Notes: generated by a model from the letters alone, not told the origin. Counted from the stretch's first letter, positions 1 to 8,490 are shown. The stretch is 64,000 nucleotides of DNA from Falsibacillus pallidus (GCF_003350505.1 NZ_QQAY01000004.1:124001-188000); one strand, 5' to 3'. A program made the numbers and translations.

Positions 1-615
1 TCTGCCCACGGCGGCACAAGATATGAAGGGGTCAATGCCATTGAAAAATCCCTGAATGTCATTTCTGCTTTGCAAAATCTTGAAACTATTAGAAATGACA
101 GAATAAATGATCCCCTCTTTAAAGATATCCCGATACCGATACCAATCAATATTGGGAAGATCAATAGCGGCTCGTGGCCATCATCTGTTCCTGATACGGC
201 CATCATCGAAGGAAGAATGGGCGTGGCACCTTCTGAATCCATGGAAGCAGCTGAAAAAGAAATGGAGGAATGTCTCGCTTCCATTATAAATGAAGATGAG
301 TGGCTGCTGGCACATCCCCCTAAACTAGAATGGTTCGGGGGCAGGTGGCAGCCGGGGGATCTTGATATCAATCATCCTTTCCTTGACTGTATGGAAAATG
401 CCTACTCCAATATTTATGGGGTTAAACCTGTCATTGAAGCTTCCCCGTGGGGGACTGACGGCGGCATCCTTTCAAAAGGCGGAGACATACCAGTGGTTGT
501 GTTTGGTCCTGGGACAACCGAAGCAGCACATGAAGCGAATGAATTCATTGAACTGAAAAAAGTATTTGAAGCTGCAGAAGTCATAGCCTTGGCGATTTGG
601 CAATGGTGCAAGTGA
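1..615 (+). CDS. M20-family deacylase/peptidase, 5'-truncated (YodQ-like)
   Basis: This is the last 204 residues of an ArgE/DapE-type M20 metallohydrolase; the start lies left of the window. The frame is open from base 1 and begins with S-A-H-G-G-T-R-Y-E-G-V-N-A-I-E-K, the typical M20 dimerisation-domain motif. The C-terminal metal-site region (G-T-D-G-G-I-L, then V-V-V-F-G-P-G) follows near 450-510. It most resembles B. subtilis YodQ, a kamA-operon neighbour, so a role in deacylating an intermediate of beta-lysine catabolism is likely. The exact substrate is inferred from context. About half of a usual 430-residue protein is missing. Confidence 0.85.
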   Translation, partial: SAHGGTRYEGVNAIEKSLNVISALQNLETIRNDRINDPLFKDIPIPIPINIGKINSGSWPSSVPDTAIIEGRMGVAPSESMEAAEKEMEECLASIINEDEWLLAHPPKLEWFGGRWQPGDLDINHPFLDCMENAYSNIYGVKPVIEASPWGTDGGILSKGGDIPVVVFGPGTTEAAHEANEFIELKKVFEAAEVIALAIWQWCK

Positions 616-752
616 GGAATGAATGATCTAAGAATGGGTAAACAGTAAGCGTGGAGAAATACCTCCTGCCTTCGTTCATGATATGATTTAACCAGGAATA
701 TCAATTTTTTCATTATCGATTCTATTCTAGATTTTGCAAGAGGAGGATGAAG

Positions 753-2171
753 ATGAAACAAGATTTATGGATCAACGGTGAAGGGGTAGGGACTGGCCAA
801 TATTCTGAATTGGTTTCGCCCTATGGACAGTCCAAGATTGCGGAAGTGGCTGTGGCAGAAGAGGAACAAGTGAAATCTGCTGTAGCTGCTGCTCAAAGTG
901 CATTTGAAAAAATGAAAAAGATGCCAGCTCATCAGCGGGCGGAAATCCTTGATAAAGTGGCAGGAATGATTGAAAAGGATAAAGAGGAATGTGCAAAAAT
1001 TATCGCTAGGGAAGCTTCTAAACCGATGAAAGCTGCCCGTGCAGAAGTGGACCGCACGATCATGACCTATAAATTTGCAGCCATTGAGGCGCGAAAAATC
1101 TATGGGGAGACTATCCCGATGGATGCAGCCCCGGGCGGTGAAGGGAGAATGGGCTATACAGTCAAAGAACCTCTTGGAGTGATTGCGGCCATCACCCCAT
1201 TTAATTTCCCGATGAATCTCGTTGCCCATAAAGTCGGGCCGGCTATTGCTGCAGGAAACGCTGTAGTCCTGAAGCCTGCTACGCAGACACCGCTCTCTTC
1301 CTATAAGATTGCTCAATATTTTCATGAAGCCGGACTGCCTGCCGGAGCATTGAATGTCATAACGGGGAGCGGGAAGAAGATTGGGGGGATTTTGATATCT
1401 GATGAACGGATCAAAATGGTCACATTCACAGGGAGTCCTTCTGTAGGCCAATGGATCAGGGAGAATTCCGGTTTGAAACGAGTCACACTTGAATTGGGAT
1501 CGAATTCTGCCGTGGTAGTCGACGAAGATTCAGACTTGAATGAGGTTGTTCCCCGTATCGTTACAGGTGCATTCTCCTACCAGGGTCAAGTATGCATTTC
1601 AGTACAAAGAGTGTTTGTCCATGAATCTCTATATGAGGAGTTCGTAGAGAAAATAAAGGATGAAACAAAGAAATTGAAAATTGGCAGCCCTCTTGAAGAT
1701 GATACTGATGTATCAGCCATGATTTCCAAAGATGATGTCAAACGGGCAAAAGAATGGATCGACAGTGCAGTGGCAAAAGGTGCAGAATTGGCTGCCGGCG
1801 GGGAAGTGAATGATGAAATCCTGGAGCCTACTGTACTTCTGAATGTACCATTGGATGAGAAGGTTTCATGTGCAGAAGTATTTGCACCAGTCGTCCATAT
1901 CAATGCTTTCAAGAGTTTTGATGAAGCTATTGAGATGGTCAATGATTCCGATTATGGTCTTCAGGCTGGGGTTTTTACAAAGGATGTCCAAAAGGCATTC
2001 AAAGCAGCCAATGAACTGCATGTCGGCGGTGTAATGATCAATGAAATTCCGACGTTCCGTGTTGATCAAATGCCATACGGCGGCGTGAAGCTAAGCGGTA
2101 TGGGACGTGAAGGCATAAAATATGCTGTTGAAGAGATGCTTGAGCTGAAATTAGTCAGCTTTAAACTATAA
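753..2171 (+). CDS. NAD(P)-dependent aldehyde dehydrogenase
   Basis: A 472-residue soluble ALDH-superfamily enzyme oxidising an aldehyde to an acid. The general base Glu247 lies in L-E-L-G-S-N and the nucleophile Cys281 in Q-G-Q-V-C-I-S-V-Q; the Rossmann-side motif T-P-F-N-F-P is near residue 149. ATG 753 is chosen because the AGGAGG at 741-746 abuts ATG 747 but sits 6 nt before ATG 753. The gene stands between the M20 deacylase and the beta-lysine acetyltransferase, so its substrate is plausibly a semialdehyde from lysine breakdown. That is inference from context. The family is certain. Confidence 0.9.
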   Translation: MKQDLWINGEGVGTGQYSELVSPYGQSKIAEVAVAEEEQVKSAVAAAQSAFEKMKKMPAHQRAEILDKVAGMIEKDKEECAKIIAREASKPMKAARAEVDRTIMTYKFAAIEARKIYGETIPMDAAPGGEGRMGYTVKEPLGVIAAITPFNFPMNLVAHKVGPAIAAGNAVVLKPATQTPLSSYKIAQYFHEAGLPAGALNVITGSGKKIGGILISDERIKMVTFTGSPSVGQWIRENSGLKRVTLELGSNSAVVVDEDSDLNEVVPRIVTGAFSYQGQVCISVQRVFVHESLYEEFVEKIKDETKKLKIGSPLEDDTDVSAMISKDDVKRAKEWIDSAVAKGAELAAGGEVNDEILEPTVLLNVPLDEKVSCAEVFAPVVHINAFKSFDEAIEMVNDSDYGLQAGVFTKDVQKAFKAANELHVGGVMINEIPTFRVDQMPYGGVKLSGMGREGIKYAVEEMLELKLVSFKL

Positions 2172-2183
2172 TATTGATTCAGA

Positions 2184-2271
2184 CTGACTCACCATGTTGA
2201 AAATGACTGCCGGGACTTGCAGATCCTTCGAACTGTAACCATCATTTTTAGCAAAGTGGGTCAGTTTTTTT
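2184..2271 (+). terminator. Long structured terminator or attenuator between ALDH gene and ablB
   Basis: CTGACTCAC (2184-2192) pairs with GTGGGTCAG (2256-2264), followed by seven T. An inner AAAATGA/TCATTTT pair and a small CTGC/GCAG hairpin fill the loop. It is longer and more branched than the other terminators here, and it lies inside a probable operon. Confidence 0.5.
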
Positions 2272-2286
2272 GAAGGGATGGGGAGA

Positions 2287-3150
2287 ATGGAGCAGATTTC
2301 ATTCTGGCATAAAGACATAGATTTTGGTGCATCCGTTTACTTGGATGAAGTGAATAAAAGGATTCGTGTTGATGAGTATGTCGGAAAAATGTCTTCACTT
2401 TTGACATACCTAACCTCGCAGGATGGGACCAAATATGAAAAATTGATCATTAAATCAAAGCAGGAAGACATGAAGTTTTTGTTATCTCATGGATATATGA
2501 TGGAAGCTATGATAGATAACTACTTTAATGGAAGTCCTGCTTATTTTTTTGTGAAATATAATACTGCAGAAAGGCAGCACGACCCTTTTTGGGAAGAAGA
2601 GGAGAAAATCGTCCAGCAAGTCCTCGATTCAGAAGTGAAGCCTATAGCCAAATTAATGGATTTGTCCATCAATATCAGAAAAGCTGAACTGTCAGACTCA
2701 GAATCCCTTTCAAATTTATATAAAAAGGTTTTTGCCATTTATCCTGTTCCGATTCATGATCCCGAATACGTGAAAAAGTCCATGATGGATGGCACAATCT
2801 TTTACTGCGCTGAAAAAAACGGCCAGCTCATTAGTGCAGCATCAGCTGAAATCAACCAGTTTTATCATAATGCGGAGCTTACCGATTGTGCCACCGACCC
2901 CGATTATCGGAAAGGTGGCCTGATGAAGTACATCTTAGCTGCCTTGGAGGAAGAACTGAGGAATAAACAGATATTCTGCAGCTACACGATTGCCAGGTCC
3001 TTATCCTTTGGGATGAATATGGCATTCTATCAGCTTGGGTATGAATATAGAGGGAGACTGAAAAATAACTGCTATATCTATGACAAGCTTGAAGATATGA
3101 ATGTATGGGAGAAAAACTTAAGCACTGCCGGATTTTCGGCAGGAACATGA
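2287..3150 (+). CDS. ablB: Beta-lysine N6-acetyltransferase (AblB/YodP family)
   Basis: A 287-residue GNAT protein. The C-terminal half carries the acetyl-CoA fold, with D-P-D-Y-R-K-G-G-L-M near residues 203-212 at the pyrophosphate-binding turn. The length and the N-terminal extension match AblB/YodP (about 270-290 residues), which acetylates beta-lysine made by KamA. ATG 2287 is preferred over ATG 2278 because GAAGGG (2272-2277) abuts 2278 but lies 9 nt before 2287. It follows the ALDH gene after a structured gap and precedes the activator gene by about 50 nt. In archaea the product is the osmolyte acetyl-beta-lysine; here catabolism fits the neighbours better. Confidence 0.85.
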   Translation: MEQISFWHKDIDFGASVYLDEVNKRIRVDEYVGKMSSLLTYLTSQDGTKYEKLIIKSKQEDMKFLLSHGYMMEAMIDNYFNGSPAYFFVKYNTAERQHDPFWEEEEKIVQQVLDSEVKPIAKLMDLSINIRKAELSDSESLSNLYKKVFAIYPVPIHDPEYVKKSMMDGTIFYCAEKNGQLISAASAEINQFYHNAELTDCATDPDYRKGGLMKYILAALEEELRNKQIFCSYTIARSLSFGMNMAFYQLGYEYRGRLKNNCYIYDKLEDMNVWEKNLSTAGFSAGT

Positions 3151-3199
3151 CTAAAATCCGGCACCTGCTCATATAGATTAAAAAGGGCAGGTGTTAATT

Positions 3200-4585
3200 A
3201 TGGAGACAAGCTGGCACGGAATATTCCAATCGATCATAAATGGCATTGATGAAGGGATCCACGCTATCGATATTACAGGCAATACAATATTTTATAACGA
3301 AATTGCTGCTGCAAATGATGGGGTGCGGGCAGAAGAAGTAATCGGAAAACACATATTTGAAGTATTCCCCACTTTATCTGAGGATTCCAGCACATTGTTA
3401 AAGGTCATTAAAACGGGTCAGACAATAAAAGATGTGCCGCAATCATATGAAAATATCCATGGAACAAGAATAGAAACCGTCAATACGACATTTCCTTTAT
3501 ATATAAATGAAAAACTGATCGGCGCCGTTGAAATTGCAAAAGATTATACGAAGCTGAAGAAGATGGCTGAACAGCTGTTAGAGCTTCAGACTATAAAAAA
3601 GAATGGACGTATAGCAATCGCCCCATCCTCCAATAGGCTCTATACATTTAGTGATATCATCACCAGTGATCCTTATTTTCAACAACAGATACATATGGCG
3701 CAAAAGGCATCTTGGTCAGACTCCCCCATATTGGTTTATGGGGAAAGTGGTGTTGGAAAGGAATTGTTCGTGCAATCCATCCATCAAGCATCAAACCGTT
3801 CAAATAGACCATTTATCGCGCAAAACTGTGCTTCCTTGCCGGAAACATTGCTTGACAGCATTCTTTTTGGTACTTCTAAAGGAAGCTATACCGGTGCTGT
3901 AGAAAAACCTGGATTATTTGAACTGGCTAATGGAGGAACGATTTTTTTAGATGAATTGCACGCCATGCCGCTGGAATTGCAGGCAAAACTGCTCCGTGTG
4001 CTGGAAGAAAAGAAAATACGCAGGCTTGGTTCAGCCAAAACGATTGATATTGATGTCAGAGTAATGGCGGCAATGAACATTGAGCCCCATGATGGCATGG
4101 AAGAAGGGAAACTCAGGCCCGATCTCTATTATCGTTTGAATGTCCTTTCATTTTTTCTTCCTCCGCTCCGTGAACGAAAAGAAGATATTAAAATACTTTC
4201 AAAGGCCTTTATCGATTTTTTTAATTCTTCTTTGACTAAATCAATCAGTCGAATAGACGATGGGCTCGAAAAGAAATTCCTCAATTATAATTGGCCAGGG
4301 AATGTCCGCGAATTGAAACATACGATAGAATACATGATGAATTTTGCAGAGACAAGTATATTGTTTGAAAAGGATTTGCCTCCAACATTCCATAAAGGGA
4401 ATCACACTGTGACAATGGAGAGGCAAGAGCTGCCCCCATTAAATCAATACTTGCAGGAAGCTGAAAAAGAGTACATTAAGAAGGCGCTCGACAAGGGGGA
4501 ACATAATATTTCTAAGACAGCAGAACTATTAGGTATTCCCCGTCAGACTCTTCAGTACAAAATAAAAAAATATCAAATGAAATAA
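3200..4585 (+). CDS. Sigma-54-dependent activator of the kam locus (KamR-like)
   Basis: A 461-residue enhancer-binding protein. It has an N-terminal PAS sensor (about 1-115), an AAA+ domain with Walker A G-E-S-G-V-G-K-E (181-188), the sigma-54 contact loop as G-S-Y-T-G-A instead of canonical GAFTGA, Walker B G-T-I-F-L-D-E-L, and a Fis-type helix-turn-helix at the C-terminus (I-S-K-T-A-E-L-L-G-I-P-R-Q-T-L). ATG 3200 is preferred to GTG 3191 on spacing. It lies directly upstream of kamA, whose promoter is a clear -24/-12 site. The PAS domain presumably senses lysine or a metabolite. A regulator of this type (KamR) is known for the B. thuringiensis kam locus. Confidence 0.9.
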   Translation: METSWHGIFQSIINGIDEGIHAIDITGNTIFYNEIAAANDGVRAEEVIGKHIFEVFPTLSEDSSTLLKVIKTGQTIKDVPQSYENIHGTRIETVNTTFPLYINEKLIGAVEIAKDYTKLKKMAEQLLELQTIKKNGRIAIAPSSNRLYTFSDIITSDPYFQQQIHMAQKASWSDSPILVYGESGVGKELFVQSIHQASNRSNRPFIAQNCASLPETLLDSILFGTSKGSYTGAVEKPGLFELANGGTIFLDELHAMPLELQAKLLRVLEEKKIRRLGSAKTIDIDVRVMAAMNIEPHDGMEEGKLRPDLYYRLNVLSFFLPPLRERKEDIKILSKAFIDFFNSSLTKSISRIDDGLEKKFLNYNWPGNVRELKHTIEYMMNFAETSILFEKDLPPTFHKGNHTVTMERQELPPLNQYLQEAEKEYIKKALDKGEHNISKTAELLGIPRQTLQYKIKKYQMK

Positions 4586-4590
4586 TACAT

Positions 4591-4622
4591 AAGACTGCCA
4601 ATTTTCCGGCGGTCTTATTTCT
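4591..4622 (+). terminator. Intrinsic terminator after the kamR-like gene
   Basis: AAGACTGCC (4591-4599) pairs with GGCGGTCTT (4608-4616), followed by a T-rich run. It separates the activator transcript from the kamA promoter. Confidence 0.8.
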
Positions 4623-4683
4623 TTTTCTTCCTATTCACCAAATTCCAATGCCTACATAGGTTAATTTCAACGGAATAGCCGCG

Positions 4684-4701
4684 TTGGCATGATACTTGCA
4701 T
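4684..4701 (+). promoter_or_regulatory. Sigma-54 (-24/-12) promoter of kamA
   Basis: TTGGCATGATACTTGCAT has GG and GC exactly 12 bases apart and matches the SigL/RpoN consensus TTGGCAN-TTGCW. The adjacent sigma-54 activator gene supports it. The element overlaps an in-frame TTG at 4696, which therefore cannot be the kamA start. Confidence 0.9.
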
Positions 4702-4734
4702 AGTAATAAGCAAGCAGGATTTGGAGGGATGGGA

Positions 4735-6147
4735 ATGAAATTCAATTTATTTAAACCAAAGAGGCATTGGAAAGATATTGAATTATGGAAGGATGTTACG
4801 GAGGAGCAGTGGAATGATTGGCTATGGCAGCTGACCAATACCATCCGCACACTGGATGACTTAAAAAAAGTTGTGAATTTGACTGAAGATGAGGAAGAAG
4901 GCGTAAAGATTTCAACCAAAACAATTCCGTTGAACATTACCCCTTATTATGCCTCATTGATGGATCCGGATGATGTCAGGTGTCCAATCAGGATGCAGTC
5001 TGTCCCGGTATCCAATGAACTTCACAAGACAAAATACGATTTGGAAGATCCGCTGCATGAAGATGAGGATTCACCTGTCCCTGGATTGACACATAGGTAT
5101 CCAGACAGAGTCCTGTTTCTTGTAACCAATCAATGCTCAATGTATTGCCGCTATTGCACCAGGAGAAGATTTTCCGGACAGATTGGAATGGGGGTTCCTA
5201 AAAAACAGCTGGATGCGGCCATCTCTTATATAAGGGATACACCTCAGGTCAGGGACGTCCTTATTTCAGGAGGAGACGGACTTTTGATCAATGATCAAAT
5301 TCTTGAATATGTATTGAAGAATTTGAGAGAAATCGATCATGTTGAAATTATCAGGATCGGTACACGCGCTCCGGTCGTCTTCCCGCAGAGAATCACAGAA
5401 AATCTCTGTAATATCCTGAAAAAATATCATCCTATTTGGCTCAATACACACTTCAATACTTCTATTGAGATAACAGAAGAGTCGAAAAAGGCATGTGAAA
5501 TGCTCGCAAATGCAGGAGTGCCGGTAGGCAACCAATCTGTTATCCTTGCCGGCATCAATGACAGCGTTGCCATCATGAAAAAACTTATGCATGATCTGGT
5601 TAAAATCAGAGTGCGTCCATACTACATCTATCAATGTGATTTATCCGAAGGAATCGGTCATTTTCGGGCACCGGTTTCGAAAGGCCTTGAAATCATTGAG
5701 GGGCTCAGGGGTCATACGTCCGGGTATGCAGTACCGACTTTCGTGGTAGATGCACCTGGAGGGGGAGGGAAAATCTCACTTCAGCCAAACTATTTGATTT
5801 CCCAAAGTGCTGATAAAGTGGTTTTGAGGAATTTTGAAGGTGTCATTACAACTTATCCGGAACCAGAAAATTATACTCCGGGGCTGGCGGATGATTATTT
5901 TAGGGGGATTTACCCGGAAATGGATGAATACGAATCAACAGCCGGCATTGCAGGATTGATGAAAGACAAGGCAATGACACTCATACCTGAAGGGATAAAC
6001 CGAATTCATCGCAGAAAGGCGTATGTAGAGAATCCGGAGCATTCATCATTGAAAGATTATCGCGAGAAAAGAGATGTGTTGAAGGACAAGAAATACAAAG
6101 CACAGATGGCAAAAATGGATCATAAGGAGAAGCCTGCGAATGAGTGA
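4735..6147 (+). CDS. kamA: L-lysine 2,3-aminomutase
   Basis: A 470-residue radical-SAM, PLP-dependent enzyme that interconverts L-lysine and L-beta-lysine, the first step of this catabolic route. The 4Fe-4S cluster motif C-S-M-Y-C-R-Y-C spans residues 134-141. The S-G-G-D-G motif and the P-G-G-G-G-K PLP-lysine region are present, and the protein is near-collinear with B. subtilis KamA (about 471 aa). ATG 4735 is chosen because GGAGGG (4723-4728) lies 6 nt upstream, whereas ATG 4729 abuts it. It overlaps yokU by 8 nt. Transcription should come from the -24/-12 promoter just upstream. Confidence 0.97.
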   Translation: MKFNLFKPKRHWKDIELWKDVTEEQWNDWLWQLTNTIRTLDDLKKVVNLTEDEEEGVKISTKTIPLNITPYYASLMDPDDVRCPIRMQSVPVSNELHKTKYDLEDPLHEDEDSPVPGLTHRYPDRVLFLVTNQCSMYCRYCTRRRFSGQIGMGVPKKQLDAAISYIRDTPQVRDVLISGGDGLLINDQILEYVLKNLREIDHVEIIRIGTRAPVVFPQRITENLCNILKKYHPIWLNTHFNTSIEITEESKKACEMLANAGVPVGNQSVILAGINDSVAIMKKLMHDLVKIRVRPYYIYQCDLSEGIGHFRAPVSKGLEIIEGLRGHTSGYAVPTFVVDAPGGGGKISLQPNYLISQSADKVVLRNFEGVITTYPEPENYTPGLADDYFRGIYPEMDEYESTAGIAGLMKDKAMTLIPEGINRIHRRKAYVENPEHSSLKDYREKRDVLKDKKYKAQMAKMDHKEKPANE

Positions 6148-6430
6148 AAAATTATCCTGTGAGTGGTGCGGAAGCGGCGATGTGAAAATGGAAAAAAGAT
6201 CTGTTTATTGGGAACTGCCGGAAGGAACGAGGGCAGTTGAAATAAAGGAGACACCCACTGCATGCTGCGTCTCATGCGGAATGGAATATCAAAAGGAAGC
6301 AATGGTCAAAGAAATTGAGGATCAATTGTTCCTGATTGATCGGTCGAAGCTCGGAAAAACAGTATTGTATGAAGAATTAATGAAGATGCCTAGACTCCTA
6401 AAAAGGAACTATTTCGATTTTACGCAGTGA
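6140..6430 (+). CDS. yokU: YokU family zinc-finger protein
   Basis: A 96-residue protein with a C-x2-C...C-x2-C zinc ribbon (C-E-W-C near residue 7 and C-V-S-C near 43), resembling the N-terminal domain of MqsA/YgiT-type proteins but without an antitoxin helix-turn-helix domain. It overlaps the kamA stop by 8 nt, implying translational coupling, and yokU adjoins kamA in B. subtilis too. The function is unknown; a role in maturation or regulation of KamA is only a guess from the conserved linkage. Confidence 0.85.
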   Translation: MSEKLSCEWCGSGDVKMEKRSVYWELPEGTRAVEIKETPTACCVSCGMEYQKEAMVKEIEDQLFLIDRSKLGKTVLYEELMKMPRLLKRNYFDFTQ

Positions 6431-6510
6431 TCACATAGCTTTACGGCCAGTCCTCATTGCGTTATAGTTTAGGATAATATGAAAGACACTTTTTTAGGCA
6501 GGCGTTTGTT

Positions 6511-6732
6511 ATGAATAAATCATTTTATCATTTTTTACTGAAATACAGGCATCCTGAACCGAAGGATGATATCTCTGTTTTTGCAAATGATGCATACGAT
6601 GACCATGCATTCCCAAAAGGGTCAAAGGATTACCATGAATTAAGCGGCTATTTGGAGTTGAATGGCCAATATCTTAAATCCATGTCCATCTTTGACGAAG
6701 CTTGGGAATTGTATATCCTTTCAGAGTCATGA
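6511..6732 (+). CDS. yozE: YozE family protein (UPF0346, SAM-like fold)
   Basis: A 73-residue soluble protein starting M-N-K-S-F-Y-H-F-L-L-K-Y-R-H-P, the characteristic YozE N-terminus, with the family's aromatic-rich C-terminal half (F-D-E-A-W-E-L-Y). The family folds as a small SAM-like helical bundle of unknown function. It sits between yokU and yodN as in B. subtilis and is followed at once by a strong terminator, so it is probably a short transcription unit. Confidence 0.9.
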   Translation: MNKSFYHFLLKYRHPEPKDDISVFANDAYDDHAFPKGSKDYHELSGYLELNGQYLKSMSIFDEAWELYILSES

Positions 6733-6740
6733 TTGATTAT

Positions 6741-6772
6741 GGACCGCCCAATATGGGTGGTTCTTTTTTTTT
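6741..6772 (+). terminator. Intrinsic terminator after yozE
   Basis: ACCGCCC (6743-6749) pairs with GGGTGGT (6755-6761) around a 5-nt loop, followed by nine or more T. Confidence 0.9.
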
Positions 6773-6871
6773 ACTATAGTTTTTTTCCTTTTCAGTAAGC
6801 GGAATTTTTATAGCTGCATATAATAAATAAAAATATCTTTATGTCGGGAATCATAAAGGGGACGGGAGGAT

Positions 6872-7522
6872 ATGAATAATCAGCAGCCGCCAAAATTCAA
6901 AATAGGCGATACGATTGTTGTCACTCTATACGGTACAGTGGGAAAAGTAACGAACATAAAGGAATTGGATAATCAATTTCTTTATGAAGTGAATTATAAT
7001 GAAGGGCTCTTTACGGAGCAGAGTCTGATCCTTTTATCAGAGTATGAAGGTAATGTAGTGGATGGCGAACAAATTGATATTGAATATAAATTTTTTTTCG
7101 GAGACCTTGTTCAAGTAAAAGGATATGGAAATGATCTATTTAAAGTGGTAGGTTTCAGGACTGAAATCTGGCGGTATAAAGAAGACGCATGGGAAGATAT
7201 CATTTATGAGCTCACAAGGTTGATTGATGGCGAGTGGCTTGAAGCGGATGAAGATGAAATAATATTGATTGCTGATTCTGAGCATGCCGATGCCGTCGTG
7301 AAAAAGTATGGGAGGATATACCCGCAGAAAAAAACAGCGCTATTGCCTGCGCCGCCGAAAAATCACCATGTTAATATTGATAGGCTTTTGGATACCTTTA
7401 ATGATTATCAAATATTATATGCCATGTTCAAAGATCCGGTATATAAACAAAAACAAAAAAGTACCCTGCAGCAGTTAAAGAATCTCTCCTCCATTTTTAA
7501 TGAAGGGCAAGAAAAGCATTGA
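6872..7522 (+). CDS. yodN: YodN-like protein of unknown function
   Basis: A 216-residue soluble protein. The N-terminal part has two repeated beta-rich segments (K-I-G-D-T-I-V-V-T-L-Y-G-T-V-G near residue 10 and F-G-D-L-V-Q-V-K-G-Y-G near 76), suggestive of small SH3-like or KOW-like barrels. A helical tail follows. Order and size match B. subtilis YodN, which has no known role. GGGAGG lies 6 nt upstream of the ATG. The 3' end overlaps a small convergent gene by 26 nt. Confidence 0.75.
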   Translation: MNNQQPPKFKIGDTIVVTLYGTVGKVTNIKELDNQFLYEVNYNEGLFTEQSLILLSEYEGNVVDGEQIDIEYKFFFGDLVQVKGYGNDLFKVVGFRTEIWRYKEDAWEDIIYELTRLIDGEWLEADEDEIILIADSEHADAVVKKYGRIYPQKKTALLPAPPKNHHVNIDRLLDTFNDYQILYAMFKDPVYKQKQKSTLQQLKNLSSIFNEGQEKH

Positions 7523-7667
7523 TTATATAAATAGCAGCAGGAATGGAAGCCGCCAGAAAAACCTTAAATAGGATTGATAAGAATTTTTCTATATATTTCA
7601 GTATGTATCCTTCCGGGTTTCCGAGATCATTGCAAATGGCGTCGATTGTTAAGGCAGCCTTTTTCAT
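7497..7667 (-). CDS. Small membrane-anchored protein of unknown function
   Basis: A 56-residue ORF starting M-K-K-A-A-L-T-I-D-A-I, preceded on the minus strand by a perfect AGGAGG eight bases before the ATG. The N-terminal half is polar; residues about 36-53 form one hydrophobic segment (F-K-V-F-L-A-A-S-I-P-A-A-I). The strong ribosome-binding site is the main argument that it is real. It converges on yodN with a 26-bp overlap of 3' ends. I do not recognise the family. Confidence 0.6.
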   Translation of the reverse strand: MKKAALTIDAICNDLGNPEGYILKYIEKFLSILFKVFLAASIPAAIYIINAFLALH

Positions 7668-7824
7668 CCAACATTCCTCCTGAAGAAGTGTGATGTTATA
7701 CCATATGCTTGTCCAAGGGAAAAATGACTGATTTCTGCATAACCAACATGGCTTGAACATACATTTTATAGAAACTTGGCAACAATAATAAAAATCTTAT
7801 CCAGTAATCATAGGGGGCGACATG

Positions 7825-7998
7825 ATGCGGGAAATTGAAGTGTATATTGATACAGAAGAAATTGCAGAATTCTTCCTTCATCAACTTGTAAAGAGGGGCT
7901 TTGTCCCTACAGAAGAGGAACTGGAAGAGATTGCAGATATTACGTTCGATTACTTGATTGAAAAGTGCATCATAGATGAAGAGGAAGAAATTGGATAA
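7825..7998 (+). CDS. yozD: YozD family small acidic protein
   Basis: A 57-residue acidic protein whose core P-T-E-E-E-L-E-E-I-A-D-I-T-F-D-Y-L and end E-K-C-I-I-D-E-E-E match the YozD family. AGGGGG at 7812-7817 gives 7-nt spacing to ATG 7825; ATG 7822 just upstream is the alternative. It keeps the B. subtilis order yodN-yozD-yodL (yodM is absent here). The function is unknown. Confidence 0.85.
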   Translation: MREIEVYIDTEEIAEFFLHQLVKRGFVPTEEELEEIADITFDYLIEKCIIDEEEEIG

Positions 7999-8007
7999 AA
8001 GATAATC

Positions 8008-8041
8008 AAGGCGCTTCTCCAGACGGGGAGGCGCCTTTTTT
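8008..8041 (+). terminator. Intrinsic terminator after yozD
   Basis: AAGGCGCTTCTCC (8008-8020) pairs with GGGGAGGCGCCTT (8025-8037) around a 4-nt loop, followed by a T-run. Confidence 0.92.
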
Positions 8042-8134
8042 CATTACTCGACAAAACTAGTGGGATTTTGATAAAGGATTCGACGCTGTCTGTTTTGAAT
8101 TGTTTTGTAAAGGTGAAAATTGGAGGTGCTGAAA

Positions 8135-8455
8135 TTGGCATTGATGGAAAAGTTGAAGATCCGGAGGGCATTGGAAAAGGAAATGGATTTAACATTGTTT
8201 CAAACACCGGAATACGGACAGGAAAAAGGGTACAGCCAAGTATACAGGACAATTATTTCATCCAGAAGCCATGAAGAAGCATTAAATTACTTGTTTAAAA
8301 AATTCAGTGTGCCTGATTTGATGCCAAAGGAATTTGAAGGACGTTTCATGGGGACGGGAGATATAGTATTAATTGATGAATATAGGGGTGGACAGCATTA
8401 CTTTCAATTGAAATCAGGCGGATGGAAGAAGATAAACCGCGTTCATTTGCGTTAA
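8135..8455 (+). CDS. yodL: YodL domain-containing protein
   Basis: A 106-residue protein with the YodL-domain pattern: L-F-Q-T-P-E-Y-G near the N-terminus, F-M-G-T-G-D-I-V-L-I-D-E in the middle and G-W-K-K-I-N-R-V-H at the end. TTG 8135 is the likely start, because GGAGGTG (8122-8128) lies 6 nt before it while ATG 8144 is 15 nt away. The neighbours match B. subtilis. The domain also occurs in phage and plasmid proteins; its role here is unknown. Confidence 0.8.
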   Translation: MALMEKLKIRRALEKEMDLTLFQTPEYGQEKGYSQVYRTIISSRSHEEALNYLFKKFSVPDLMPKEFEGRFMGTGDIVLIDEYRGGQHYFQLKSGGWKKINRVHLR

Positions 8456-8490
8456 AAGCCAGAGAGCTATTGCTGCTCTGGCTTTATTTT
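8455..8490 (+). terminator. Intrinsic terminator overlapping the yodL stop
   Basis: AAAGCCAGAG (8455-8464) pairs with CTCTGGCTTT (8476-8485), followed by a T-rich stretch. The stem begins at the last base of the yodL stop codon. Confidence 0.9.

Noticed and set aside
747-2171. Minus-strand ORFs of up to 228 codons under the aldehyde dehydrogenase gene
   Set aside because: They are opposite-strand shadows of a clearly recognised gene, without ribosome-binding sites or domains.
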